A DNA stretch of 64,000 nt. It comes from Cepaea nemoralis. Lineage: Eukaryota > Mollusca > Gastropoda > Stylommatophora > Helicidae. The translations under genes and the position numbers were made by a program. Below, piece by piece: positions 36,060 through 47,165 of the stretch; positions within the stretch are counted from its first letter, which is position 1; each line of letters begins with the position of its first letter. The DNA lies in assembly GCA_014155875.1 (NCBI GenBank), contig JACEFZ010011444.1:82401-146400 (forward strand), in the 5' to 3' direction. The notes below the pieces were generated by a model. The model was given only the letters and a program-made list of their open reading frames with translations, ran no database searches and had not been told where the DNA came from.

Positions 36060-36174
36060 CGCGCACGTGGATATCGAACCCTTCGATGAGGAGATCGAAG
36101 TCAATATGACAGATTGGAAAAATGATTTATTCCATCACTCGAACTACTTCGAGTATCCAGAGTTGGATGCATGA
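36060..36174 (+). CDS. Conserved C-terminal coding tail in inverted arm (left, copy 1)
   Basis: The frame ends with DIEPFDEEIEVNMTDWKNDL and then a FHHSNYFEYPELDA tail and a stop. The same residues recur at 38,930-39,034 and, inverted, at 63,131-63,245, with only a few substitutions (NYFEY, SYLEY, SYFEY). Upstream the frame runs into CpG-rich low-complexity sequence, so the true start or exon boundary is unknown. I do not recognise the protein. Confidence 0.4.
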
Positions 36175-36617
36175 ATAAAATTTCACGATGATAGTTATCA
36201 ACATTCGACAGGTGTCCATAGTACCCAGGCTTCAACTATAAGCGATTGGTGAAAATCTGCTTTAAAAAATACTAGACAGGCATACATTATTATTAAAAAT
36301 TATTTCTAAAAAAACAGTATGTAATATGTATAACGGAGATTATTAATGTGAATATAAAAATATTATTCTCAATTAATATAAGTCATACCCTGCTGAGATA
36401 ATCATTGAAATACGTTATAAACAACCCAAATAATTGCCCTTTTCCCAAACAGAATAACAGTAACCAATGAAGGCGATTCGTGTCTCTTGACTCAACCAGA
36501 ATGAATAATCTCCCTTTTCTACAGTAACAAATTGTACTTTTGACAAGTAAAGGTCACCCAGGAGTCAACTCATGACATGTGAAAAAACTGCCTAGTGATG
36601 AAAGTAGATAGCAAAAG

Positions 36618-37385
36618 TGTCGCATGATGCGCACTCCGTCTTGTTCACTGCTGCACATCACAATTTCAAAACACACTTCTCACTAAAGGTTTGCACTAGA
36701 GAGAATTGGGACGCTAGGAATGCGGCGTCAACAGTATTAATAGCTGTGACACCCAATGATGGACAGATCATGTGGTCTAAGCCCGTTCTGTCCATTGGTT
36801 AACCTAGAATAATCGCGTCGCCCGCGAATTATTCTGGGTCCAGCGACGCTAAATTTCGGCACTTGCAGAGCGACCGGCCAGCATCTAGATGTGTTTTAGG
36901 TCTCTGTAAGTCCCTCATCCTGATTCAGAAGGAAAGCTTCAGACGAAATTATGCCTGAGTTTGTTTATTTCTGAGTCAGGTAAAGCTTTAAGTATGAGAG
37001 TGTGTGTGTGTGTGTAAGTTCCGGCACGAATATATATATATTTATTCTCTATTAGAAGATAGAAACCAACTTTCAACCAGTCCCAAGATGGCTACTCTCT
37101 GCCAGCGCTGATGTAGATATCTGACGCCCTCTATCTTTCGTTTCCAGAAGAGTGCTGTACAATCACTATGTCTGAAGCTGTGAAAAGAGGCTCAATTATG
37201 CCCAGACTGTTTCCTATTCTTGAGTCTAAATCCCACTGGCTTGCTGACTGCGTTCAGAGCAGGTTAGTACAAGATAAACTATGATCTGGTGCTAGGTGTC
37301 GCCTTAGTTGCAATCCACAGCGAACCGCCAACACACGCGAATGGGAGAAGGAGGAATGAAAGACTCTACCTCTTATCTTATATTG
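36618..37385 (+). repeat. Partial LTR in the first duplicate
   Basis: It begins TGTCGCATGATGCG as do the LTRs at 39,479 and 47,617, and follows them for about 770 bp before breaking into noisy sequence. It is a by-product of the 2.8-kb duplication. Confidence 0.85.
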
Positions 37386-37689
37386 TTCGGGGGCGTTTTA
37401 AACAGAATGTGTGTTTGGTTTAACTGGGGGTTTCAAAAATTGTATATTTCGTCCAATGGTCTTCCGAGCTTTGTCTGATGAAATCTTTCTAAGAATCCAC
37501 GTCATCTGTCACTTATGCAGTTCCAGTTTCGATGTTAAGTTTTAAGTCCCAGTTTCAGTTTGCGGTTGTGAAGTCATTTGTTTCATTATTTCCTCTTCTT
37601 GGCTTGCGGTATTTGGTAAATGAATAATGGTGGTTAGCGTTATGCCACAGTATACTATATACAAATAATAGCCATTTGCAAGAAAGAAA

Positions 37690-38100
37690 ACATACTCAAC
37701 AACAAAAATATGTCAATTTTAAATTAAAGAGTGGTGAAGCTTCTTTCCCCTATACATTTGTATGGATGTGAAACGTTGACAATAAGCAGGCAAGCAGAAA
37801 AACATCTAATGGCAGTGGAAATGTGGCTTAGGGAAATGCAAAGAATACCATGGGCAGAAATAAACAAAACTATAGATGAAGTCCTACAGGAAGCAAATGA
37901 AAACTATAGAACTTGGTGACAACTGGTAAGTTTGAAGAGAAACGACCAAGAGAAAGTCAGAGAAGTAAATATCTGGATAGCATGGCCACATGCCATTGTC
38001 GATTCCAGCACACTGAGCAGATCCATGACTCTGGTGATCGTTTGAGATTACTAAACATTGCCGCCCACGCCTACCGGCAAAGCACATGATGATAATACTA
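37690..38100 (+). pseudogene. RTE-like LINE C-terminal fragment (copy 2, duplicated)
   Basis: Same sequence as 34,860-35,280, differing at single bases (for example TGGACA versus TTGACA after AAACG). It owes its presence to the 2.8-kb duplication, not to a second insertion. Confidence 0.7.
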
Positions 38101-38105
38101 CATAC

Positions 38106-38136
<31 letters not shown>

Positions 38137-38158
38137 CATACATACATACATACATACA
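38101..38158. repeat. (ACAT)n tail
   Basis: About 14 ACAT units follow the LINE fragment; the first copy (35,282-35,308) has about six. The length difference accounts for most of the size difference between the two duplicated copies. Confidence 0.9.
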
Positions 38159-38525
38159 AGCACCTCCATTTACCGTAGCATGCTGTGCTGATTCATTTGT
38201 GTACAGGCGTACTGAGTATAATCCTGGTCGTGCGCTTTGAGGAAGGCTAAAGTGTGCTGTTCTCAGTTCTTCACTAATTTGTGGTTTTTACGATGTCTGT
38301 ACCATATAGCGTTTGCATTTTGTTTGAATAATATTCTGCAGATTTGTTTCTTCTTTCCGCAGTTTCTATTCTCATACTGACGTTAATGGAACAATTTTAT
38401 CTGGCAATTATTAGATCTGCTTGATTAACCGTTTGCTTGAAACATAAATATGTTTCTTTTCTGTAATTCCTCTGCCAAATTGTTTAATCGTTCTTTTAAT
38501 GGACGATAACTGATACAGAGATATT

Positions 38526-39478
38526 AGTAGTAGGGTAGGAGGTATTTGATGAAGGAAATGAGGGCCACTGGAGCAGGTCTACTGGTCGTATTTTTCTTAC
38601 ATGAAAGTTATACCTCCCCATGTGGCCCTCATATAAAACGGACCTCATTTTCAAAAACATTGGCGGGTAGTTTACCTGGGTTACAGTCAGGTTGTCACTT
38701 CCTGTTAACTACTTCTGGTTGACCTTCCGGTCCATGGATACCCCCTACCCTAGTGCCTAACACCCGCACGGTCAGGTTCGCGGCGTTTCGCGCCGGTTCA
38801 CGTGACAACGTCCGGTCAGTATCGCGCCGACTCGAGCCGAACTCGCGCCGACGTCCGGTCCGGATCGCGCCACACCGCGCCGGGCCGCCCCACACCGCCC
38901 CGGTCCGTCCCCATATCACCGCGAACGTGGATATCGAACCCTTCGATGAGGAGATCGAAGTCAATATGACAGATTGGAAAAATGATTTATTCCATCACTC
39001 GAGTTACCTCGAGTATCCAGAGTTGGATGCATGAATAAAATTTCACGATGATAGTTATCAACATTCGACAGGTGTCCATAGTACCCAGGCTTCAACTCTA
39101 CGCGATTGGTGAAAATCTGCTTTAAAAAATACTAGACAGGCATACATTATTATTAAAAATTATTTCTAAAAAAACAGTATGTAATATGTATAACGGAGAT
39201 TATTAATGTGAATATAAAAAATATTATTCTCAATTAATATAAGTCATACCCTGCTGAGATAATCATTGAAATACGTTATAAACAACCCAAATAATTGCCC
39301 TTTTCCCAAACAGAATAACAGTAACCAATGAAGGCGATTCGTGTCTCTTGACTCAACCAGAATTAATAATCTCCCTTTTCTACAGTAACAAATTGTACTT
39401 TTGACAAGTAAAGGTCACCCAGGAGTCAACTCATGACATGTGAAAAAACTGCCTACTGATGAAAGTAGATAGCAAAAG
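38526..39478 (+). repeat. Duplicate of the outer left arm, adjoining the LTR element
   Basis: Nearly identical to 35,674-36,617, with its own GATATT at 38,520-38,525. This copy runs directly into the complete 5' LTR at 39,479, so it is the true neighbour of the LTR element. Confidence 0.85.
38930..39034 (+). CDS. Conserved C-terminal coding tail (left, duplicate)
   Basis: Second copy of the acidic tail, with SYLEY in place of NYFEY. It lies in the duplicated outer arm. Confidence 0.4.
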   Translation, partial: DIEPFDEEIEVNMTDWKNDLFHHSSYLEYPELDA

Positions 39479-41972
39479 TGTCGCATGATGCGCACTCCGT
39501 CGTGTTCACTGCTGCACATCACAATTTCAAAACATACTTCTCACTAAAGGTTTGCACTAGAGAGAATTGGGACGCTAGGAATGCGGCGTCAACAGTATTA
39601 ATAGCTGTGACACCCAATGATGGACAGATCATGTGGTCTAAGCCCGTTCTGTCCATTGGTTAACCTTGAATAATCGCGTCGCCCGCGAATTATTTTGGGT
39701 CCAGCGACGCTAAATTTCGGCACTTGCAGAGCGACCGGCCCAGCATCTAGATGTGTTTTAGGTCTCTGTAAGTCCCTCATCCTGATTCAGAAGGAAAGCT
39801 TCAGACGAAATTATGCCTGAGTTTGTTTATTTCTGAGTCAGGTAAAGCTTTAAGTATGAGAGTGTGTGTGTGTGTGTAAGTTCCGGCACGAATATATATA
39901 TTTATTCTTCTATTAGAAGATAGAAACCAACTTTCAACCAGTCCCAAGATGGCTACTCTCTGCCAGCGCTGATGTAGATATCTGACGCCCTCTATCTTTC
40001 GTTTCCAGAAGAGTGCTGTACAATCACTATGTCTGAAGCTGTGAAAAGAGGCTCAATTATGCCCAGACTGTTTCCTATTCTTGAGTCTAAATCCCACTGG
40101 CTTGCTGACTGCGTTCAGAGCAGGTTTAGTACAAGATAAACTATGATCTGGTGCTAGGTGTCGCCTTAGTTGCAATCCACAGCGAACCGCCAACACACGC
40201 GAATGGGAGAAGGAGGAATGAAAGACTCTACCTCTTATCTTATATGTTCGTGGCGTGAAGACAGAATGTGTGTGTAACTGTTTAGCATCCATGACTGGTC
40301 CAGCATTTATACTGCTGTGATTTATTCGAACAAGCATTTAGCACTCTGACGAACCACAGTCCTAGCTAACAGACCAACACCGGCACTCAAGTGAACGAAT
40401 AAAAGAAGAATGGTGTTAGATTGAGAGAATGAGTACAATGTGGTGTCTCATCTTTCTTTCACTCTGTATATATATGTGTTATTGAATGAGAGGCAGTGTA
40501 AATCCTCATAAGGAACATTTCACATAGACCTCCACATTCATACCAATTATATGTTACTTATATTAACTTTAGAGTGAAATATTTAATGTATGTTTCTTTA
40601 CATTATTACTTTGATGCAACATGTGGAATGTAGTTTACTGAACCCATCATCCCTGTTTGACCGAGTAAGTAAAGGACATAATATGCTTTCATGCATAAGC
40701 ACTTCTAAACTGTCAAGGGGAAATATCACCCCAATGTCAGAAGAAGTAAGTAAATGAAATGACAGAAGAGGTGAGAGGGTATAAACAGGAAAGTATCCAG
40801 GCAGACCAAAACAATGGTGGCAGCACTGATTGGTAACATGAGTTAATATGTATGAGAGGAACAATCATCCTATTCTGTTCCATTACTATGTAGGGATCAG
40901 ATATGCTGGGTACATCTCATCACTTACTCTCCATCATTCTTTTCTAGCCTTGTCCGTCACTGTGTCTGTGTCCTCTGTGATAACATCAGCCAACAGGCCA
41001 CTATGTACAAGTGCAGTAAAAGAAAGCTTGCCCAATATAATTGCTGATGTCTAATGCCAGTACAAGGAGACCCACTGTAGCTCTTAACTTGTAGGTACTT
41101 CCTGAATCTGCTACCTTCTGTACCTCATGTCTGTAAACCCTTTTTCATTCTTGTCCACTGGAGAATTATCATCCTGTGGCTAGATATAAATGTGTTCACC
41201 ATGTTTATCCACCTCAGGTGAGGATGACGGTGTTCGCAGATTGTCATGATCCAGAGGTGCAGAACATTGCCCAATAATGTACAATGGCTGTCAACCTAGA
41301 GCAGATCTGTTATATAAAGGTGCAACAGGAATATGTGGCCAGGGCCAAGAATATTAAATGAGTCCCCACTGAACTGTGCCCAAACCGGATCTGTGTTTCA
41401 TGATTGATCTGGTGAAGTGTAGAAACAGTTCTAAGATCATTAGGATCAAGTTTATACCTCAATGCAAATTACTTACAAATATGGCAGAGTTTGGCAACAT
41501 TTCATCACTGCTATACTTTGATTTTACTCAGGGAAACTTTATACTTGTGAGAACAATCAATAACTTTTCAGGAACAGAGAGTAGTCATGGACTCCTCTGA
41601 TTCATACAGTGTGTAGAGACTGTTTAGACTATTTGTTTTACAAATCCTTGAGAAATGTTCCAGTACCATCTGGGGTATTTATCACAGAAACAATAGCAGG
41701 CTAACTGATGGAAGGGCTTAGTGGCCAAATGACTGAAGTCATCTCTGAACATGAGAGTTCTTATTTCTAATGTTGAATATGAACATTATCTCAATGTCTT
41801 GATGTATTTCATATATGTCATAATGCATCACTGGTTACTTCCACAGGTTTTTTATTTTGATTAATAAACCAAAATTAACTGTTCCTGCATTTTTCTGTCA
41901 GTCCATTGTGGTGTGACAAAACTTTTCATTATTATCTATGTGTTTAGTTAATGTAACTACTCCACATAAGGG
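39479..41972 (+). repeat. 5' LTR, about 2.49 kb
   Basis: It starts TGTCGCATGATGCG after GCAAAAG and ends within CTACTCCACATAAGGG; the exact last base (41,966-41,972) is uncertain. Nearly every base matches the 3' LTR. It contains TATATA-rich and TGTGTG tracts (about 39,865-39,905) but no recognised gene; small frames in it are shared by both LTRs. Confidence 0.9.
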
Positions 41973-42891
41973 TAGTATTTGGAACTACAGGTGACTGGGT
42001 AAACTCTAATAGACAGCTAAATTCTGTCCTATTGTAATCTCCCAGGTTCCAGGTTACTCAGAAAAGGGAACTTTACATTTTATTAATTCCTGTGACCATT
42101 TCACCTAAAAGGGAAAATGATCATAGGTGGGGGACTCTCGAGCTAATTAAGTTTCTCTTTTCGGGAAGGAAGATTTTGGAGGGAAGAAATTAACTTTCCT
42201 GGGAAAACCCCTAGATTTCCAGAGCTATTATGGGTTACTTTGGCTTCCAAGAACCCATCCCCTCCAAATGAAATCAGTCCCATCCTCATAGCTGTACTTC
42301 ATTGTGGGGTAAGTCAGAGTGGGTACCTCTTCCAACTCCCAACATGTCACATTTACTGTTAGGCTCGTCTCGGGGTAGAACTCGTGCTTTCTCGTAACCA
42401 TACAACATTTATTGTTGGTACCACATAGTGGATTAATTTTGTTCACACCACAATTGCTTGAAATATGTGAATATTTTCTTTCAGGTTTTTAAGGTGAAAC
42501 AGAACTCTACATTTTTTGCGGAACTTTATTTACAATTTTAAGGACCGCATTTGCAAGGCCACTAGGTGGACTTTGTGTAATTCAAGATTCAGAACCACTG
42601 ATTAGAGATCACTTTAGGTCTTATGTTACCAGGTGTAGATCAGTGGGGTAAATCAGAATCTTTATTGTCTAGTGAGGTTGACTTCGGGTGTTTGGTGTTT
42701 TTCTCTCAATAGTCGAAAACTCCAGATTTCGCTCTAGATTTTCCTGCAACATTACGTTGTTTGATTTGTTGTTTGTATTTCGCCATTGCATGCTTTGTAC
42801 CGTTTCATAAACAGGGCTTTTCCTATCTGAATCAGACAGAGGCGACACTTAGTATTTTATTCAAATATTTGGGAAAGATCTAAAATTTAGC
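41973..42891 (+). other. LTR-element leader (untranslated) with possible primer site
   Basis: About 0.92 kb between the 5' LTR and gag. TGGAACTACAGGTGACTG at 41,980-41,997 starts with TGG and lies about 10 bases past the LTR, so it is a candidate primer-binding site; I cannot assign a tRNA. Confidence 0.5.
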
Positions 42892-44460
42892 ATGGCGGAA
42901 ACAGCTTTACTACGGAAACAATATGTCGATGTAGGCAAATCATGTGGGTTAAAGGGTCCTGAGCTCGCGAAGTACGTCTCTGACGAATTCGATAGACATG
43001 AGCGTTTACAGGCTGAGATAACCCAGAAGGAAAAAGACAGAGAGGTTGAAATAATTCAGAAGGAAAAAGACAGAGAGGCTGAAATGAGTCAGAAAGAGAG
43101 AGAAAGCCGGATAGCTTTAGAGTTGGAGGATAGGAAGCTGCAGGCTGAGATGGATAATAGAGAAAGGGAAAGACAACATCAGTTGGAGATTAGGCGCATG
43201 GATAATGAGTTGGAGAGGAGGAGACTGGAGAGTGGTGTTCCTACCACCCCCTCCATTTCCACACGCAGGCCAACTACAGATATACAGACAGAGGAAAACT
43301 ACCATCACACTGGAGCGATGGCATTTCCTTTGGAACCATATAATGAGAACGCTGAAGGGATTGATCACTATCTTTCCAGGTTCGAACTTATGTGTTCTAC
43401 ATGTGGGCTTGATGAATCTAAATGGTCGGTGAAACTATCCCAGGGTTTGAGAACTACTGCTTTTGAAATTTTCTCTAGACTTAGTCATGAGGAACGACAG
43501 GATTACGGTGTTCTCAAAAGAGCTTTACTAACTCGCTTCGAAGTCGATTCTGATAACTATAAAAGGAAATTCAGATCAGCTAAGAAGGAGCCTGGGGAAA
43601 GTTACGGCCAATGGGTTGAAAGATTAAAATCCTACCTGCACAAATGGGCAGAGATGGGAAAGTTTGAAGAAACATTTGAAGGACTCCGAGAGATGATATT
43701 GATTGACCAATTAAGGGATAAAATGTCATCAGAACTTCGGGCGTTCTTAACACAGAATGGAGCTGATAGACTTGAGGAAATTATTCTTTTGGCAGAGAGA
43801 TGGGAGAAATCTCAGAAGGAGGTGGGAAGTAAGAGTCGGATGACCAAAGCTTCTCTCCCAGACCAATCACTCAAGACCAAAGAAAAAGAACACACCAACC
43901 CCAATAAGAAGTTGAAGATATCTGCGAGCACCAGTCAAACTTATATTCAGGCTGCCAAGAAGAGGTGGAAGGACTACTGTACCAATTGCCGGAAGGTAGG
44001 ACATCACACAAAAGATTGTCGGAAGAAACCTCCTACCCCTCACACAGTTGCATGTCTGACTCGCCGGAAGGAACGTAAGGTGAGCACTAGTGAAACGTCC
44101 AGTGTGACAACTCATGAAGACACCCACTCCAAAATTCCGGTAGTGGAATCCATCTTGCTAAATGGATACCCCGCCATTTGCTTATATGATACAGGTCTAA
44201 ATTATGACTGCGTCGTAGCAACATCCTTAGTTCAGCCAGAACAGTTGACTGAGGAAATGGTGATGATACAGGGACCCTTGAAAAGTTCAGCCAAGATGTC
44301 ACTACCATGTGGCTCGAGTACATATAGCTTCGCGTTATGTTACTGGAACAATCAAGGCAGCGGTGATGGAAAATCCCGTGTACCCAGTCCTCCTCGGTTG
44401 TCGTTACGTCTTTCTAGGAGAACCTATACAGCCTGTGATAGTCGCTGCTTTGACGACTAA
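42892..44460 (+). CDS. gag: Gag with zinc knuckle and start of protease (Gmr1-like)
   Basis: The ATG at 42,892 opens a 522-codon frame. Residues about 35-120 form a charged coiled coil (QKEKDREVE repeats). Residues about 145-305 are the capsid-like region (PYNENAEGIDHYLSRFELMC, then LREMILIDQLRDKMSSELRA), which resembles the SCAN fold; SCAN is known to derive from Gmr1-type Gag. A C-X2-C-X4-H-X4-C knuckle (CTNCRKVGHHTKDC) lies at residues 363-376, and the protease LYDTG (catalytic Asp 433) follows. The last about 50 residues are out of register: the protease continues in the next frame from about 44,309, so a frameshift splits the domain. Gag forms the particle and binds element RNA. Confidence 0.88.
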   Translation: MAETALLRKQYVDVGKSCGLKGPELAKYVSDEFDRHERLQAEITQKEKDREVEIIQKEKDREAEMSQKERESRIALELEDRKLQAEMDNRERERQHQLEIRRMDNELERRRLESGVPTTPSISTRRPTTDIQTEENYHHTGAMAFPLEPYNENAEGIDHYLSRFELMCSTCGLDESKWSVKLSQGLRTTAFEIFSRLSHEERQDYGVLKRALLTRFEVDSDNYKRKFRSAKKEPGESYGQWVERLKSYLHKWAEMGKFEETFEGLREMILIDQLRDKMSSELRAFLTQNGADRLEEIILLAERWEKSQKEVGSKSRMTKASLPDQSLKTKEKEHTNPNKKLKISASTSQTYIQAAKKRWKDYCTNCRKVGHHTKDCRKKPPTPHTVACLTRRKERKVSTSETSSVTTHEDTHSKIPVVESILLNGYPAICLYDTGLNYDCVVATSLVQPEQLTEEMVMIQGPLKSSAKMSLPCGSSTYSFALCYWNNQGSGDGKSRVPSPPRLSLRLSRRTYTACDSRCFDD

Positions 44461-45963
44461 TTCTCAGACAGAAAAGACTCCAGCATCGTCGACTCCGACC
44501 AACCCTCGACCAGAGGATCTGAAGAAAGCACAGAGTGCTGACAGCACCTTGTTGCCATGCTTCAACAAACTGCCTAAAGCACATTCACCTCCACGTAGAG
44601 GCGACATGTATATGAAGGGTGGACTTCTATATCGCAAGGCAGGTAAAAGTGGACAAGAATATTCTCAATTAATTGTCCCGTCTACGTATCGTGCTCAACT
44701 ATTGGATATGGGCCACAACTTATCTTTCAGTGGGCATATGGGAATAAATGCTACTATGCAAAGAATTTCCATGCACTATTTTTGGCCCGGAATGAATTCT
44801 GACATCACCAGATATGTCAAGTCATGCCCTGAATGCCAAAGAGTGACCCCAAGACATAGGACACCCCCTGTCCCGCTTGGTGAGATGCCCCTAACTGGAT
44901 CTCCTTTCGAGAGAGTTGCCGTAGACATTATCGGACCACTCCCCAGGACGCGGAGGAAGAATCGATACATATTAACATTGGTGGACGTCTGTTCAATGTG
45001 GGCAGAAAGTATTCCAATGCCATCAAGTGACTCCAAGCACATTGCTGAAGCCTTACTTGAGATATTTACTCGGATTGGATTTCCCCTCAAAATCCTAACC
45101 GACAATGCATCACAGTTTCGCAGTAAACTCATGGAAGAAGTCTTTCGGCTATTTCATACTCGCCATATCTATTCATCTCCCCATTTGCCTCAAACGAACG
45201 GGAGTGTAGAACGGTGGAACGGTACCCTCATCAGTATTCTGAGAAAGTAAGCTCATGAAAAACCAGATGATTGGGACACATATATTCCTGCTGCATTATT
45301 CGCATACCGGGAAGTGCCGCATCACTCTACTGGGATTGCGCCCGCAACACTGTTGTTTGGGAGGCCAATCAAGAGACCCTTGGAAGTATTACTGAGAACA
45401 TGGACTGATGATCATGCAGATGATACAGTTGTTACTGCATCTGTTTATGTTGCTGAGTTGAAGAAACGTCTACAACATGGTTGGAGACAAGCGAATGTGA
45501 ATCTACGTTAAGCTCAACGAAGAATGACTCGCAATTTCAACAAGAAAGCAAAAGATAGATAGCTGACAGTGGGTGAAAAGGTGCTGCTACTACTTCCAAC
45601 CAGTCAGAACAAGTTGCAAATTGGATGGAAAGGACCCTTTGAGGTGACAGAGAAAATATCTCGTACTCACTACAAAACTTCTGTCAAAGGCAAGTTGAAA
45701 GTGTTTCACATAAACCTTTTGAAGAAATGGAATGAAAGATCCGCAACCTCCGAAACTGCACACCTGATGGCTATGACTGTTGCTACTGAAGTAGAACAAG
45801 GAATTACCATGGGAACAGAATGTACACTGCAAGCCAAAGAGACATTTCAGGATGTGGATATCAATCCCAACCTATCTCCAGATCAACAGAAGCAAATTCG
45901 AGATCTTATGGCAATGTATGCAGAAATACTTACCGACAAACCAGGTCTTACTGATTTAGTGGA
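44309..45963 (+). pseudogene. pol: Protease end, integrase and start of reverse transcriptase, with three stops
   Basis: The frame opens with the protease end (NPVYPVLLGCRY). Integrase follows: the HHCC finger (GHNLSFSGHMG and CPECQ, about 44,707-44,840), then catalytic Asp 44,924, Asp 45,101 and Glu 45,209, a D-35-E spacing. The GWKGPFEV module is near 45,620. QQKQIRDLMAMYAEILTDKP then GLTDLVEF marks the start of reverse transcriptase, which shows directly that integrase precedes the polymerase. TAA at 45,248, TAA at 45,509 and a TAG near 45,560 interrupt a single frame. The frame is lost in the corrupted block at about 45,964. Integrase inserts the cDNA; this copy cannot make it. Confidence 0.87.
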
Positions 45964-47165
45964 ATTTCGTTTCTTCTTTTTTCACCGGGGTTTTTTTAGT
46001 ACCCCTTTCTTTTTTTGGGGCCAAAAGGCCCAAAAACTTTGCAGGGAAGGAGATTCGGGGAGACTCTCACTTTTTCCCAAACTAAACCCCTCGGCCAAAG
46101 GGGGGGTTGAAAAAAAACCTAAGGGAACAAGGGGAAGTCCCCTGGATTTTCCCCCACCAAGGTTCTTAATTCCCGGGGCAAAACCCCCACCTACCAGGGG
46201 GAAACGCCGTTTCCCCGCTCAAACCGCAAATCCTTTACCAAATTTGGGGGTTTGTTTGGGTTTCCAAATTTCCCCCCAAAAACCGGGAAATTTTAGACCC
46301 GGGTTAGCTTTTTGGACTTCCTTTTGGGGCCCCAGAGTTTTTAAGGTTTTTCCCATTTTGGGAAAAACCCCCAAGTGATTTAAAAAACGCATTGGAAATT
46401 ATTGGGGCCCAACAACATTTCCCGGCCCTTTTCCCCACTTAAAAGGATGAATTTTAGTTTTCCCCCCAAAAATTGAAACCCTTTTTGAGGAGCCCCCTTT
46501 TTCGAAACTTGGGACTTTGGTTCAAACCACTTAAGGAAAACAAGGGACAAGGGGGGCCCCAAAAAAAGGGCCCAAATAGGATTTCCAACCCAATTTGGGG
46601 GTTTCCTAAGGCCCAAAGGGTATTCTCGGCTTCTCACCCAAGGAAAGGAAATTTTTGGGAGAAAATTCAAGGGGCAAACCCGTTTTCCCCGGGGCCCAAA
46701 AAGGGGGGTTTGATAACGCCCCCTTTTGGGTTCAACCCCAAAGGTTCCTCCCGGGCTTCCCCCATTGGGCTTTCACCCTTTTTAAAATCTTAAAAAAGGG
46801 GAAATTTTTTCCCCAAGGAAAGGGGAAAAAAAGGGGTTTCCCAAAATTTTAAATTGGGGTTTCCCAAAAACCCTTTGGGAATTTTTGGGGGGGGAAAAAA
46901 AAGGGGCCTTTTTTTTTTAAAAAAAGGGCCCCTTTTCCCTTTTTTCCCCAAAAAACCCCCCCCCAAAAGGGGGCCCCTTTTTTTAAAAAAACCCAAAAGG
47001 GCCCCCAAAAAAAAACCCCCGGAAAAATTTTCCCCTAAAACCAATTTTCCCTTTAAACCCCCCAAAAAACCCCTCGAAAACCGCCCCCCCAAAATTTGTG
47101 GGCCCTTCCCGCCACCCGATTGGGCCCCAGTTAATTTTTTTTGGAAATAAGGGGCCACCCTTAAC
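45964..47165. other. Corrupted sequence in place of the reverse transcriptase core
   Basis: Across 1.2 kb the sequence becomes runs of three to nine identical bases (GGGG, CCCC, AAAA, TTTT). Coding sense is lost abruptly at 45,964 and regained abruptly at about 47,165. The length is close to what the polymerase core should occupy. Flanking parts and the LTRs are well preserved, so natural decay is unlikely. Open frames inside it are meaningless. Confidence 0.8.

Larger units (their letters stand above)
35674..36617 (+). repeat. Outer part of the left inverted arm
   Basis: It matches 62,705-63,624 in reverse orientation. It contains the terminal motif, a subterminal palindrome, a CpG-rich stretch (35,905-36,060, repeated CGCGCC/CCGGTC) and the end of a short conserved frame. 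It stops at the LTR start (36,618 here, 39,479 in the duplicate). Confidence 0.85.
34630..37441. repeat. First copy of a 2.8-kb direct duplication
   Basis: It starts at TGTATATTTCGTCCAATGG (34,630) and is repeated from 37,441 onward with only scattered base changes. It covers flanking DNA, the left end of the Polinton-like element and the first about 0.77 kb of the LTR. Its last about 55 bases (37,385-37,441) are noisy and G-rich compared with the second copy, which suggests an assembly joint. Confidence 0.9.
37442..40250. repeat. Second copy of the 2.8-kb direct duplication
   Basis: It is nearly identical to 34,631-37,385, with a longer ACAT repeat. Unlike the first copy it continues without a break into the rest of the 5' LTR. 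Confidence 0.9.

Noticed and set aside
46380..46670. Remnant of reverse transcriptase motifs in the corrupted block
   Set aside because: I looked for the expected palm motifs and could not find any convincingly; no claim is made.
46473..47150. Long open frames rich in Lys, Pro, Gly and Phe on both strands
   Set aside because: They lie in the homopolymer-rich corrupted block; openness comes from run composition, and no domain is present.
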